Below, piece after piece: positions 18,762-26,641 of a stretch of 64,000 nucleotides of DNA. Under the pieces are notes generated by a model. That model was not told where the DNA came from. It ran no database searches and saw only the letters and a list, made by a program, of their open reading frames with translations. Both the position numbers and the translations under genes were made by a program. Where the stretch lies: positions 1 through 64,000 of the forward strand of contig JAGLOP010000012.1 of the NCBI GenBank assembly GCA_023138835.1. Direction: 5' to 3'. The DNA is from Arcobacteraceae bacterium (GTDB taxonomy: Bacteria > Campylobacterota > Campylobacteria > Campylobacterales > Arcobacteraceae). Within the stretch, counting starts at the first letter, position 1. Every line of letters starts with the position of its first letter.

Positions 18762-19226
18762 ATGATAATTGATGTAATTGAAGATATAAACTATAGAAAA
18801 TTAATGGAAGCGCAGATACAAGATATTATTGATTATTTGCTGGTGCATAATGAAGAGTTTTCAATTACTGCAAATATAAAAGGGATTAGTTTTAATCCAG
18901 TAATTCCAAAAATAATAGCTGATAATTTCTCAAAGTTTACAATGTTTTCTTTAAGCAACTACACTTATTCTACGATTGAAATTGGTGAAGATACTATATC
19001 ATTTGAAGCTGGATTTGGTGAAGAAAACTTTGGTTCAACAGTAACCATTCCATTTTATGCAGTATTTCAATTAGTAATTAATGATTCAATTTTATTTGTA
19101 AATCCAACAGCAACTGTTGAAAAATATTTTTTAAAAGAAAAAGCAGCAACTGAGGAAAAAGATCAGGCATCAAGATCAAGAAATGCCTTTTCTATGAATC
19201 CTAAAAATAAAGAGTTATTAGATTAA
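18762..19226 (+). CDS. SspB-like protein, candidate ClpXP adaptor
   Basis: This 154-aa protein would usually be called hypothetical. The segment SFEAGFGEENFGSTVTIPFYAVFQL aligns by eye with the SspB core of E. coli (RFNARFGGIPRQVSVPLAAVLAI), and the preceding FSITANIKGISFNPVIP matches the SspB strand region. The C-terminal 30 residues are charged and disordered-looking, as in SspB, whose tail docks on ClpX. SspB tethers ssrA-tagged proteins to ClpXP. It follows pabC by 14 bp with a good GGAG site. The assignment is from memory of the family and needs a profile search. Confidence 0.55.
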   Translation: MIIDVIEDINYRKLMEAQIQDIIDYLLVHNEEFSITANIKGISFNPVIPKIIADNFSKFTMFSLSNYTYSTIEIGEDTISFEAGFGEENFGSTVTIPFYAVFQLVINDSILFVNPTATVEKYFLKEKAATEEKDQASRSRNAFSMNPKNKELLD

Positions 19227-19242
19227 ATTTATTTAGTGGTTT

Positions 19243-20205
19243 TTATTTACCGCTAAATGGCAATAACGCAGAACCCCAAGTAAGTCCACCGCCAAAAGCA
19301 TCAAGCAGCATCATATCACCTGATTTAAGTCTTCCACTTTCGTAAACATCATTTATAGCCATTGGAATTGAAGCTGATGAAGTGTTTCCATATTTTGCTA
19401 CTGTTACAACTTTTTGCTCATCTTCAAATTTAAGTGCATCACCCACAGCTTTTATAATTCTGTAGTTTGCCTGGTGCGGTATAAATAAATCTATATCTTC
19501 GTTTTTAAAGTTATTCTTTTCCATAATTTTTTGAACATCACTTGTTAAAGTTCTAACTGCAATTTTAAAAGTCTCATTCCCTTTCATTTGCATAAACGAA
19601 GGTTCAGCACTGGTAATTCCCGGAGTTAAAAGTAAATCTTGTAAACTACCGTCAGCACTACATTGAATATCAACAATAGCTTCACTTTTATCTTCTGTAG
19701 CACTAATAATCGCTGCACCCGCACCGTCTCCAAAAAGCATACAAGTGGTTCTGTCACTATAATCTACAATTGAGCTTAATTTTTCAGCGCCAATAATTAA
19801 TACATTCTTTTTCATACCCGATTGGATAAATGCCTGTGCAGTTTGTAAAGCATAAACAAATCCGGTACAAGCAGCACTGATATCCAATGCCATAATATTT
19901 CTAATACCAAGTTTCTCGGCAATTAAACATGCTGTTGAAGGCATACAAAGATAATCAGGAGAGATAGTTGCACAAATTATTAAGTCAATATCCTCAACAT
20001 TTATTTGAGCTCTTTTAATTGCAATTTTAGAAGCTTCATATCCTAAATCACTCGTATTTTCATTTTCACTTGCAATTCTTCGTTCACTTATTCCTGTTCG
20101 TTTAGTAATCCATTCATCACTTGTATCCATTCTATCAACAAACCATTGATTTGTACGAATTTCTTTTGGAATATAAGCGCCTATTGATTTAAATGAAGCA
20201 TACAT
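19243..20205 (-). CDS. fabH: beta-ketoacyl-ACP synthase III
   Basis: This 320-aa enzyme starts fatty acid elongation by condensing acetyl-CoA with malonyl-ACP. The catalytic Cys lies in [16 protein letters not shown], the His in [11 protein letters not shown] and the Asn in [13 protein letters not shown]. The N-terminal [12 protein letters not shown] and GAGAAIISA segments are typical. It follows plsX with 9 bp spacing, the conserved rpmF-plsX-fabH order of Campylobacterota. Confidence 0.97.
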   Translation of the reverse strand: MYASFKSIGAYIPKEIRTNQWFVDRMDTSDEWITKRTGISERRIASENENTSDLGYEASKIAIKRAQINVEDIDLIICATISPDYLCMPSTACLIAEKLGIRNIMALDISAACTGFVYALQTAQAFIQSGMKKNVLIIGAEKLSSIVDYSDRTTCMLFGDGAGAAIISATEDKSEAIVDIQCSADGSLQDLLLTPGITSAEPSFMQMKGNETFKIAVRTLTSDVQKIMEKNNFKNEDIDLFIPHQANYRIIKAVGDALKFEDEQKVVTVAKYGNTSSASIPMAINDVYESGRLKSGDMMLLDAFGGGLTWGSALLPFSGK

Positions 20206-20214
20206 ATTTGACTA

Positions 20215-21204
20215 CTATCCCTTGTATTTTTCTAAATTGTCTTGGATATTTTGATTCATATTTGAGTCTGCTGCTGCAATTGCTTGAAAAATCGCATTTT
20301 TCATAGCTGTAGCATTTGATTTACCATGAGCAATTATAACAGGAGCTTTAACCCCAATAAGTGGAGCTCCACCATATTCTGCATAATCAACTTTTAGTTT
20401 TAGTTTTTTAAATACTTTTCTCATTAAAACAGCACCTGTAATTGATACTAATGATCTTCGCAAATTATTTTTAATAATTTTACTAATAGTATCAGCAACA
20501 CCTTCTGCTGTTTTTAACATAATGTTTCCAACAAAACCATCACATACAACAACATCAACTGTTCCGTTAAAAATATCATTACCCTCAACATTACCTACAA
20601 AGTTTGGTAAAGGCTCACAAAGTTTAAAAGCTTCTTTTGAAACTTCGTTACCTTTTGATTCCTCTTCACCATTACTCAAAAGTCCTGTTAGAGGATCGTC
20701 TATCCCTAAAACATCTTCAGCATAAACTTGTCCCATAATTGCAAATTCTTTTAAGTTATTTGCATCACAATCAACATTTGCACCAACATCTAAAACTAAA
20801 GTAGTTCCATCCATTGTTGGCATAAGTGTTGCAATTGCAGGGCGACTTACACCTTTAATTCTTCCTATTCTCAACGTTGCTAAACTCATAGAAGCTCCAC
20901 TGTGACCAGCACTTACATAAGCATCTGCTTTGCCGTTTCGTACTAATTCTATGGCTTGATATGCTGTACTTTCTTTTCTTTTTAATGCATCAGTTGCACT
21001 ATCAGACATACTAATAACATCACTAGCTTCATGTATAACAATTCGTTTATCAAATTTTTGAGGAATTAAAGGTAGAAGTTCATCTTTTACACCAACCAAT
21101 ACGGCGGTAAAATGTCTATCTTTTTTTAAGGCGGCTATCACACCTTGAATAATAGGTTCAGGACCGAAGTCCCCTCCCATTGCATCTATTGCTATTTTAA
21201 GCAT
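20215..21204 (-). CDS. plsX: phosphate acyltransferase PlsX
   Basis: This 329-aa protein makes acyl-phosphate from acyl-ACP for phospholipid synthesis. The start [18 protein letters not shown], the [21 protein letters not shown] segment and [17 protein letters not shown] are family hallmarks. Its ATG shares one base with the rpmF stop (TAATG), so translation is probably coupled to rpmF. fabH follows 9 bp downstream. Confidence 0.97.
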   Translation of the reverse strand: MLKIAIDAMGGDFGPEPIIQGVIAALKKDRHFTAVLVGVKDELLPLIPQKFDKRIVIHEASDVISMSDSATDALKRKESTAYQAIELVRNGKADAYVSAGHSGASMSLATLRIGRIKGVSRPAIATLMPTMDGTTLVLDVGANVDCDANNLKEFAIMGQVYAEDVLGIDDPLTGLLSNGEEESKGNEVSKEAFKLCEPLPNFVGNVEGNDIFNGTVDVVVCDGFVGNIMLKTAEGVADTISKIIKNNLRRSLVSITGAVLMRKVFKKLKLKVDYAEYGGAPLIGVKAPVIIAHGKSNATAMKNAIFQAIAAADSNMNQNIQDNLEKYKG

Positions 21205-21356
21205 TAGTTTTTGTATTCACCTGTAGTTGGGTTTACACAATGAGGCATTTTCCATGTCCCGTCTGTATCTTTAACTGGTCTTTTTAATGTAATCTTATAG
21301 TGCGTTCTTCTCTTTGCACTTCTTGAGTGACTCACTCGTCTCTTTGGTACTGCCAT
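21204..21356 (-). CDS. rpmF: 50S ribosomal protein L32
   Basis: This gene is below the ORF-track cutoff; I translated it directly. The 50-aa product begins [19 protein letters not shown] and ends [10 protein letters not shown], the standard L32 pattern with a basic N-terminus. Only one cysteine is seen (MPHCVNP), so a zinc site of the CxxC type is absent. The stop TAA shares its last A with the plsX start codon. The order DUF177-rpmF-plsX-fabH is widely conserved. Confidence 0.96.
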   Translation of the reverse strand: MAVPKRRVSHSRSAKRRTHYKITLKRPVKDTDGTWKMPHCVNPTTGEYKN

Positions 21357-21369
21357 TTTTTATCCTTTT

Positions 21370-21756
21370 TTAATATTCTATTTCTATTGTATCGTCATCT
21401 TTAGCGCAACTATCACATATATGATAATCACTTCTTAAAGATTCTACTTCACTTTGAAGAATTTCTTCAAAGTCAATAAAATTATCATCAATTTCTATGA
21501 TAATTTTATCTAAATCTCTTTCATCTTTTGATGAATAAACACCATCACTTAATAAAAAGTTAATCTCTTCATTAAAAGGAATCGTAAAGTCAGAACCACA
21601 TTTACAGCAATTAACTCTTACAAATCCCTCAAATTTAGATTTGATATCTACTAGTTTTGATGATATTTTACAAAAAGTACCTAAAAACTTAACTGAATCC
21701 ACTTCTAAAAGAAATTCCTTAGGTTGTTGCGGTACTTTTCTAAATTCAATTTTCAT
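21370..21756 (-). CDS. YceD/DUF177-family protein
   Basis: This 128-aa protein precedes rpmF in the position usual for DUF177 (YceD). A CxxC pair in the middle (VNCCKCGSDF) and another at the end (YHICDSCAKD) suggest a metal site. The central acidic segment (IIEIDDNFIDFEEILQSEVE) is typical of the family, which affects 23S rRNA processing or accumulation in plants and bacteria. It lies 13 bp upstream of rpmF. Confidence 0.8.
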   Translation of the reverse strand: MKIEFRKVPQQPKEFLLEVDSVKFLGTFCKISSKLVDIKSKFEGFVRVNCCKCGSDFTIPFNEEINFLLSDGVYSSKDERDLDKIIIEIDDNFIDFEEILQSEVESLRSDYHICDSCAKDDDTIEIEY

Positions 21757-21773
21757 TGATTTTCTCTAGTTTC

Positions 21774-22187
21774 CTAGCAAATATCTTTTTGTGCAAAAAA
21801 GAAATTAATTTCATTTGTTGCATTTTCAACTGAATCTGACCCATGAACTGCATTAGCATCAATAGACTCAGCAAAATCAGCTCTAATAGTTCCTGGTTGA
21901 GCTTCTTTAGGATTTGTAGCACCCATTAAGTCTCTATTTTTTGCCATTGCGTCGTCACCTTCAAGTACAGTTACAACAACTGGTCCTGAAATCATAAATT
22001 CTACTAAGTCAGCGAAGAAAGGTCGCTCAGCATGTACTGCATAAAAAGCTTCAGCATCCGCTTGACTTAATTGAATTTTTTTAGTTGCAGCGATTCTTAA
22101 TCCTGCTGTCTCAAATCTGTCTAAAATCTTACCAACTACATTTTTTGCAACTGCATCTGGCTTAATTATCGATAATGTTTGTTCCAT
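21774..22187 (-). CDS. ndk: nucleoside diphosphate kinase
   Basis: This 137-aa enzyme equilibrates nucleoside di- and triphosphates. The start [15 protein letters not shown] and the active-site histidine motif [12 protein letters not shown] are diagnostic; [17 protein letters not shown] is the nucleotide-binding loop. It is followed by the DUF177-rpmF-plsX-fabH run and preceded by the ferredoxin gene and its terminator. Confidence 0.97.
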   Translation of the reverse strand: MEQTLSIIKPDAVAKNVVGKILDRFETAGLRIAATKKIQLSQADAEAFYAVHAERPFFADLVEFMISGPVVVTVLEGDDAMAKNRDLMGATNPKEAQPGTIRADFAESIDANAVHGSDSVENATNEINFFFAQKDIC

Positions 22188-22240
22188 TATTTATCCTTTT
22201 ATTAAATTAAAGTCGCAGATTATAGCTAAAAAATAAAAAA

Positions 22241-22270
22241 AAGGCAAGAGAACCGAATCTCTTGCCTTTT
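22241..22270 (-). terminator. rho-independent terminator after the ferredoxin gene
   Basis: The inverted repeat GGCAAGAG/CTCTTGCC with an 8-nt loop is followed on the minus strand by a T-rich run. It lies between the ferredoxin gene and ndk and should separate their transcripts. The T-tracts on both sides could make it work in either direction. Confidence 0.85.
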
Positions 22271-22292
22271 TTTAGTATATAAAACTAAAAGA

Positions 22293-22523
22293 TTAGTCTT
22301 CGATACAAGGCTCACCAGAGTCAGCAAATATAATACAACCTTCTGTTGGACAAGCTTCAGCACAAGCTGGTACATTATCTCCACACTCATCACAAGTATC
22401 AGCATTTACAAAATAAATATCCTCACCTGTTGGGTTTTCATCGTTATCAACGATTGATTCTGTTGGACACTCATCTAAACAAGCGTCACACGAAATACAT
22501 GTATCAGTAATTTTAACTGCCAT
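22293..22523 (-). CDS. 2[4Fe-4S] ferredoxin
   Basis: This 76-aa protein has two cysteine clusters: CISCDACLDECPTESI near the N-terminus, and CDECGDNVPACAEACPTEGC in the second half. The longer insertion between the second-cluster cysteines places it in the Alvin-type 2[4Fe-4S] group. The sequence is strongly acidic, as expected for an electron carrier. The neighbours ndk and a peroxiredoxin match the ndk-fdx-ahpC order known in Campylobacter. It should be a cytoplasmic electron donor for pyruvate/oxoacid oxidoreductases or similar enzymes. Confidence 0.93.
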   Translation of the reverse strand: MAVKITDTCISCDACLDECPTESIVDNDENPTGEDIYFVNADTCDECGDNVPACAEACPTEGCIIFADSGEPCIED

Positions 22524-22600
22524 ATTGTTCTCCTAATTTTAATTTGAATAACTTTATCATATAAAAAATAAATTTTACTTTAAAATATTAAAAGAAAAAG

Positions 22601-23023
22601 CTAATTTTTCAATATGTTGAAATCTTTACACTTTTTACAAGTTCCAGAAAATACCAAATCAGTTTGATTGATTGTAAAACTATATTCTTTTGATATATTG
22701 TCAATCATTTGCTTTGTATCAATATATATATCAGTGACTTCACCGCAGCAATTACATAAAAAATGAGAATGCTTATTTTGAACGATTTCATATACTGATT
22801 TTTCATTTGGCAGTTTTACTTCAAATAGTAACATGCTATTTATCATAATATTTATATTTTTATATATTGTAGCTTGAGAGATAGAATTAAAAACTTTTTT
22901 TATCTCTATATATAAGGTATCAATACTTATATGTCCATACTTATATACAGCCTCAAGTATAGCTAATCTTTGAGGAGTTGTTTTTAAGTTATGTTGTTTT
23001 AAGACTTTAGTAAAATTTTTCAT
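22601..23023 (-). CDS. Fur-family regulator, PerR-like
   Basis: This 140-aa protein has a winged-helix N-terminus (LKTTPQRLAILEAVYKYGHIS), a HSHFLCNCCGEVTDI metal site and a C-terminal CKKC pair, the usual Fur family zinc and regulatory metal layout. It is divergent from a 2-Cys peroxiredoxin across a 136-bp gap holding a long dyad. That context favours a PerR-type peroxide sensor over Fur, Zur or Nur, but this is inference. Confidence 0.8.
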   Translation of the reverse strand: MKNFTKVLKQHNLKTTPQRLAILEAVYKYGHISIDTLYIEIKKVFNSISQATIYKNINIMINSMLLFEVKLPNEKSVYEIVQNKHSHFLCNCCGEVTDIYIDTKQMIDNISKEYSFTINQTDLVFSGTCKKCKDFNILKN

Positions 23024-23044
23024 AACGTATTATACTTAAAATTT

Positions 23045-23076
23045 TAAAGATTACTATTACTAAAGGATAATCTTTA
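23045..23076. promoter_or_regulatory. 9-bp dyad between the Fur-family regulator and peroxiredoxin
   Basis: A perfect inverted repeat TAAAGATTA-N14-TAATCTTTA sits in the divergent intergenic region. It could be an operator for the adjacent Fur/PerR-type protein controlling itself and the peroxiredoxin. It does not match the classic 7-1-7 Per or Fur box spacing exactly, so this is tentative. Confidence 0.4.
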
Positions 23077-23159
23077 TCTTCTAATAATTTTTATTAATGA
23101 TACTTTAATATTATATTTGTACAATTCCGTAATTTAAAAACAAAACAAGGAATTAAAAT

Positions 23160-23756
23160 ATGTTAGTAACAAAACAAGCTCCAGATTTTACAGCAACAAC
23201 AGTATTGGCAGACGGTCAAATCGTAGATAACTTCAAATTGTCAGAAAACTATGGTAAAAAAGGTACAGTTCTTTTCTTTTATCCACTAGACTTTACTTTT
23301 GTATGTCCTTCAGAAATCATTGCATTCTCTAAAAGAGTTGAAGATTTCAAAGAAAGAGGTGTTAATGTTATCGGTGTATCTGTAGATTCGCAATTTTCAC
23401 ACTTTGCATGGAGAGAAACTCCGGTAAACCAAGGTGGTATCGGAAGAGTTGCATTTCCATTAGTTGCAGATTTAACTAAACAAATCTCTAAGGATTATGA
23501 TGTTCTTTTAGATGGTGGAGTAGCTTTAAGAGGTTCATTTTTAATTGATGCTGATGGTACTATCAGACATGCAGTTATCAATGACTTACCACTTGGAAGA
23601 AATATTGATGAGATGATCAGAATGGTTGATACTATGTTATTTACAAACGAGTTTGGTGAAGTTTGTCCTGCTGGTTGGGCAAAAGGTGATGAGGGGATGA
23701 AAGCAGATACTACTGGAGTTGCTGATTATTTAGCTAAACATGAGGGTGATTTATAA
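23160..23756 (+). CDS. typical 2-Cys peroxiredoxin (AhpC/Prx1 type)
   Basis: This 198-aa peroxidase reduces hydrogen peroxide and organic peroxides. The peroxidatic cysteine lies in FYPLDFTFVCPSE and the resolving cysteine in GEVCPAGW near the C-terminus. It is preceded by a strong AAGGAATT ribosome site and followed by a textbook terminator. The neighbouring Fur/PerR-like regulator and ferredoxin fit an oxidative stress role. No ahpF is adjacent, so thioredoxin may be the reductant. Confidence 0.96.
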   Translation: MLVTKQAPDFTATTVLADGQIVDNFKLSENYGKKGTVLFFYPLDFTFVCPSEIIAFSKRVEDFKERGVNVIGVSVDSQFSHFAWRETPVNQGGIGRVAFPLVADLTKQISKDYDVLLDGGVALRGSFLIDADGTIRHAVINDLPLGRNIDEMIRMVDTMLFTNEFGEVCPAGWAKGDEGMKADTTGVADYLAKHEGDL

Positions 23757-23783
23757 TATTTAATTTCTTTAAATATTTTTTAT

Positions 23784-23822
23784 AAAGGGAGAGTAGTAAA
23801 TGACTACTCTCCCTTTTTTTTA
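23784..23822 (+). terminator. rho-independent terminator after peroxiredoxin
   Basis: An 11-bp perfect stem, GGGAGAGTAGT/ACTACTCTCCC, with a 5-nt loop is followed by eight T residues. It ends the peroxiredoxin transcript 30 bp after the stop. Confidence 0.95.
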
Positions 23823-23852
23823 TTAAACCAATAAAAATAAACTTTTTTAAAG

Positions 23853-23959
23853 AAATAAAAGTTATAATAATATATAACTTTTATTTATAATTCTAAGGTA
23901 TATATACTATAAGTATTTTTTATAATATATACTTTTGAACTTTAATATAAAAGTTCAAA
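23853..23959. repeat. three successive AT-rich dyads upstream of the rhodanese gene
   Basis: Three inverted repeats lie back to back: a 14-bp perfect arm pair at 23853-23886 with a 6-nt loop (core AAAAGTTATA/TATAACTTTT), an 8-bp pair at 23898-23932 (GTATATAT/ATATATAC), and a 10-bp pair at 23934-23959 (TTTGAACTTT/AAAGTTCAAA). They fill most of the gap between the upstream terminator and the rhodanese start. They could be operators or a structured leader. Confidence 0.6.
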
Positions 23960-23981
23960 TTAATACACAAGGGAATACGTT

Positions 23982-24497
23982 ATGAAATTAACTAATATTT
24001 TACTAGCAACAAGTTTGCTAACAGGTGCTGCAAATGCTGGAGACTTTATTGACTATAAGAAGTTAACAAAAGGATTTAAATCAGAATTTAAAAAATCTGG
24101 AAATTATGCTACTACTACTGAAGTTAAAAAAGCATTAAAGGCAAAAGATTGGATAGTCGCTGATGTAAGAACAGTAAATGAATGGGCAGGAGCACATATA
24201 AAAGGCAGTCAAAGAATTGGCAGACAAGCACCTGAAAAGGCATTAGGTAACTTTGTAACCGATGATACCGGTAAATTTATAAAAGACAATATAATTGTTG
24301 TATGTAACTCTGCCGCTAGAGCATCACTTGAAGCACAAATTTTTAAGAAGATGGGTTTTAAAACAGTTAAAATTTATGATATATATAGTTGGATAGATGA
24401 GTGTAATCCTGTAAAAACAAGTTATACCGTTAAAAAAGACAAAGGTGGAACTGGACTTAAATTTGGTATGTTCTATGCTCAGCATTGTAAGAAATAA
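23982..24497 (+). CDS. exported rhodanese-like protein
   Basis: This 171-aa protein has a signal peptide (LLATSLLTGAANA) and a rhodanese domain: WIVADVRTVNEWAGAHIKGSQ, then the active-site loop IIVVCNSAARASLEAQIFKKMGF with the persulfide-forming cysteine. Two more cysteines occur (DECNP and QHCKK). A periplasmic sulfurtransferase fits the nearby sulfur-oxidation cluster on the opposite strand. It has its own promoter region with three dyads and its own terminator. Confidence 0.88.
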   Translation: MKLTNILLATSLLTGAANAGDFIDYKKLTKGFKSEFKKSGNYATTTEVKKALKAKDWIVADVRTVNEWAGAHIKGSQRIGRQAPEKALGNFVTDDTGKFIKDNIIVVCNSAARASLEAQIFKKMGFKTVKIYDIYSWIDECNPVKTSYTVKKDKGGTGLKFGMFYAQHCKK

Positions 24498-24520
24498 TTT
24501 TTCTTAAATATTAATGAGAG

Positions 24521-24550
24521 GGGTGATTGGTTTTCCAATCACCCTTTTTT
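24521..24550 (+). terminator. rho-independent terminator after the rhodanese gene
   Basis: A stem GGGTGATTGG/CCAATCACCC with a TTTT loop is followed by seven T residues. It ends the rhodanese transcript about 24 nt after the stop codon. Confidence 0.94.
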
Positions 24551-24573
24551 TATTTTTTTGATATAATTAGCAT

Positions 24574-24792
24574 ATGAAAGATAATATAAATTTTAAACTT
24601 AGCTTGGAAACAGTAGAGAACTTGGAGACTTTTTCTCAAATATTGAATAAAGATGTTAATATCATTTTAAACGAAGCATTAGAACAATATTTTGACAACG
24701 AACAACAAAAACTTCTTGAGAAAAATATGGACGATGAGAACGCTCTGACAAATTTAGATTTTAATGAATTTTGGGATGATATAGAAATTTAA
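24574..24792 (+). CDS. small acidic protein of unknown function
   Basis: This 72-aa ORF is not a family I can name. The first 45 residues (KLSLETVENLETFSQILNKDVNIILNEALEQYF) resemble a ribbon-helix-helix antitoxin or repressor pattern: a short beta strand, then two helices. The tail is acidic and ends NEFWDDIEI. There is no toxin partner next to it. Its last codons form one arm of an 18-bp inverted repeat whose other arm encodes the end of the converging thioredoxin gene. The start has only a weak ribosome site. Confidence 0.5.
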   Translation: MKDNINFKLSLETVENLETFSQILNKDVNIILNEALEQYFDNEQQKLLEKNMDDENALTNLDFNEFWDDIEI

Positions 24793-24832
24793 ATTTTAAA
24801 TTCCCATATTATTCATCATCCCAAAATTCATT
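24763..24832. repeat. 18-bp perfect inverted repeat spanning two converging gene ends
   Basis: The arms AATGAATTTTGGGATGAT (24763-24780) and its exact reverse complement (24815-24832) flank a 34-nt AT-rich centre. Each arm is coding, so both converging genes end with the same peptide NEFWDD. It could act as a bidirectional terminator hairpin or be the mark of an inverted duplication. Confidence 0.9.
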
Positions 24833-25192
24833 TATAAAATCTTTAGCTGATTTATATCCATATATCTCCTGTACTGTCTCTTTTGTTTTAGGATTAATAA
24901 CATAAGTTGTAGGTATAAATCTAGGTTTTAATATTTGCGGGTATTCTCCCATTTCGCTATCCATTTTTAAAAATATATATTTACTGTTGATATAGTTTAT
25001 CACTTTTTCATCACTCAATGTAGTCTTTTCCATTTTTTCACACCAAGGACAATACTCGCTATACATAAACATCAAAACTTTTTTATTTTGTTTTTTTGCT
25101 ATTTGTAAAGCTTGCTTATATGATTCTACATCCTTTAAAACTGTACCAAAAACCCAGCTTAACAATAAAATTAAAGATATTATTATTTTCAT
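24809..25192 (-). CDS. periplasmic thioredoxin-fold protein
   Basis: This 127-aa protein has a signal peptide (IIISLILLLSWVFG) and a thioredoxin fold with the redox motif YCPWCEKM and the cis-proline region FIPTTYVINP. It resembles the SoxW/DsbD-gamma-like thioredoxins found in sulfur-oxidation clusters. It is the last gene of the minus-strand Sox-region run, 13 bp after the FCSD-like gene. A role in keeping SoxY or cytochrome cysteines reduced is inferred from context. Confidence 0.82.
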   Translation of the reverse strand: MKIIISLILLLSWVFGTVLKDVESYKQALQIAKKQNKKVLMFMYSEYCPWCEKMEKTTLSDEKVINYINSKYIFLKMDSEMGEYPQILKPRFIPTTYVINPKTKETVQEIYGYKSAKDFINEFWDDE

Positions 25193-25205
25193 ATTATAAT
25201 CATAC

Positions 25206-26552
25206 CTATTTATTATTAAACATATCTAAATATAAAGCATCAGCCCAATTATAAATTGAAGCTGCATTAACAGCACCATCTTTTTTCCAATTTTCACTAC
25301 TATGTGTTGAGGCAAAATTAAATGTTTTTGTTGTTTTATTATATGCATATTGAGTATAAATATATATTGCTTTTTCAGGCTCAATAGAAACAGCAGAAAA
25401 ACAAGTAGTAGTTGGAGGATACCATTTTACTTTTTTTGTTTTATTTATTTTTTGAGCAATTAATTTAGCTACATGCTGTCCTTCAGAATTTGATGTATTA
25501 CCAGACTTTGAAAAGCCCATTGGTCTAGAATCACCTGTGATAAATATATTTTTTTCACCAATAACTTCATATGTTAGAGGATTGATATCACCTTCAAGTT
25601 TATTTTTAGCATCTTTTGCAATTCCTACTTTTTCTAAAATCTTAGCTCCTCTTACCTGTGGATAAAATGCAGCTTCCTCAAAATTTATTTCATCAAATTC
25701 AGTTTCAACTATTTTTTTATCTAAATCAATTTTAGAAATAACAGTATTTGGGTAATACTCTAAATAATCACCGTAAAGTTCATCAAAAGCAGATTGAAAT
25801 CCTTTTGCTTTAATTGTAATAGCATTGTTTTCATCAAGTAAAATAACTTTAGCTTTTAACTTTTTTTGTTTAAAATAATCAGCAATTACACAAGCTCTTT
25901 CATAAGGTGCGGGTAAACATCTATAATTTCCGCTAGGAACTGTTAAAATAAAATTTCCACCTTTAAAATTTAAAACTTTATTTCTTATAGATATATGTTC
26001 ACTCCCTGGTATAAAACCTGCTGGATACTCCTGTCTAAGTCTAGTCTCAAAGGCAATATCTTTAGTCCATCTTGAATAGTCATAGTCAATACCTGTAGCA
26101 AAAACTAAATAATCAAATTTTATATCGCCATTGCTTGTTTGTAAAATACGATTTTCTTTGTCAAGTCCTATTGCAGTGCTGTGAAAATATGTATAGTTAT
26201 TCTCTCTTGCTGCTTGAAGATAATCATGTGTTAAATATTCAAGTTTTATTTTATCTACTAACCATAGATTACTAAGTGGACATGATACAAACTCATGTCT
26301 TTGTTCAACTAAGATTACATCTGAATTAGGAGCAAATATCTTTGTATATTTTGCTATTGCAAGTCCAGACCATCCTCCACCTACTACTACAACTCTAGGA
26401 TTTGTTGAATCTGCAATTGGTGCTTTATTAAATTTAATCGTTTTAGTTGTATTGCTTGGTTCTGGATTATTTGGGCTGTAACACCCATTTATTGTTGTAG
26501 CTACTGCTGTTACACCTGAAAGTTTTAAAATATCTCTTCTTGAAATAGCCAT
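25206..26552 (-). CDS. flavocytochrome c sulfide dehydrogenase-type flavoprotein
   Basis: This 448-aa protein starts with a twin-arginine signal (SRRDILKLSGV) ending near TTINGC, which could also be a lipobox. A GxGxxG dinucleotide fold follows (RVVVVGGGWSGLAIAKY), then EQRHEFVSCPLSNLW and the FAD motif IFITGDSRPM. The cysteines in SCPLSN and NYRCLPAPYERAC fit the FCSD flavoprotein (FccB/SoxF) family, which oxidises sulfide to polysulfide with a cytochrome partner. No fccA gene is adjacent; a cytochrome c at the head of the cluster could serve. Confidence 0.8.
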   Translation of the reverse strand: MAISRRDILKLSGVTAVATTINGCYSPNNPEPSNTTKTIKFNKAPIADSTNPRVVVVGGGWSGLAIAKYTKIFAPNSDVILVEQRHEFVSCPLSNLWLVDKIKLEYLTHDYLQAARENNYTYFHSTAIGLDKENRILQTSNGDIKFDYLVFATGIDYDYSRWTKDIAFETRLRQEYPAGFIPGSEHISIRNKVLNFKGGNFILTVPSGNYRCLPAPYERACVIADYFKQKKLKAKVILLDENNAITIKAKGFQSAFDELYGDYLEYYPNTVISKIDLDKKIVETEFDEINFEEAAFYPQVRGAKILEKVGIAKDAKNKLEGDINPLTYEVIGEKNIFITGDSRPMGFSKSGNTSNSEGQHVAKLIAQKINKTKKVKWYPPTTTCFSAVSIEPEKAIYIYTQYAYNKTTKTFNFASTHSSENWKKDGAVNAASIYNWADALYLDMFNNK

Positions 26553-26609
26553 TTGAATACCTTATATTATTATTAGACTTGATTTTTAGTTAGGAGTTTA
26601 GTCATATAT

Positions 26610-26635
26610 AAAAGGTGATTAAAAATCACCTTTTG
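26610..26635 (-). terminator. terminator after the DUF302 gene
   Basis: A stem AAAGGTGATT/AATCACCTTT with a 3-nt loop lies just past the DUF302 stop codon, followed on the minus strand by TTTTATAT. It would reduce read-through from the sox operon into the FCSD-like and thioredoxin genes. Confidence 0.75.
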
Positions 26636-26641
26636 TTGTAA

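Noticed and set aside
23045-23076. Dyad before the Fur-family gene as a terminator
   Set aside because: The 14-nt loop and lack of a T-run make a terminator unlikely; an operator role is more plausible.
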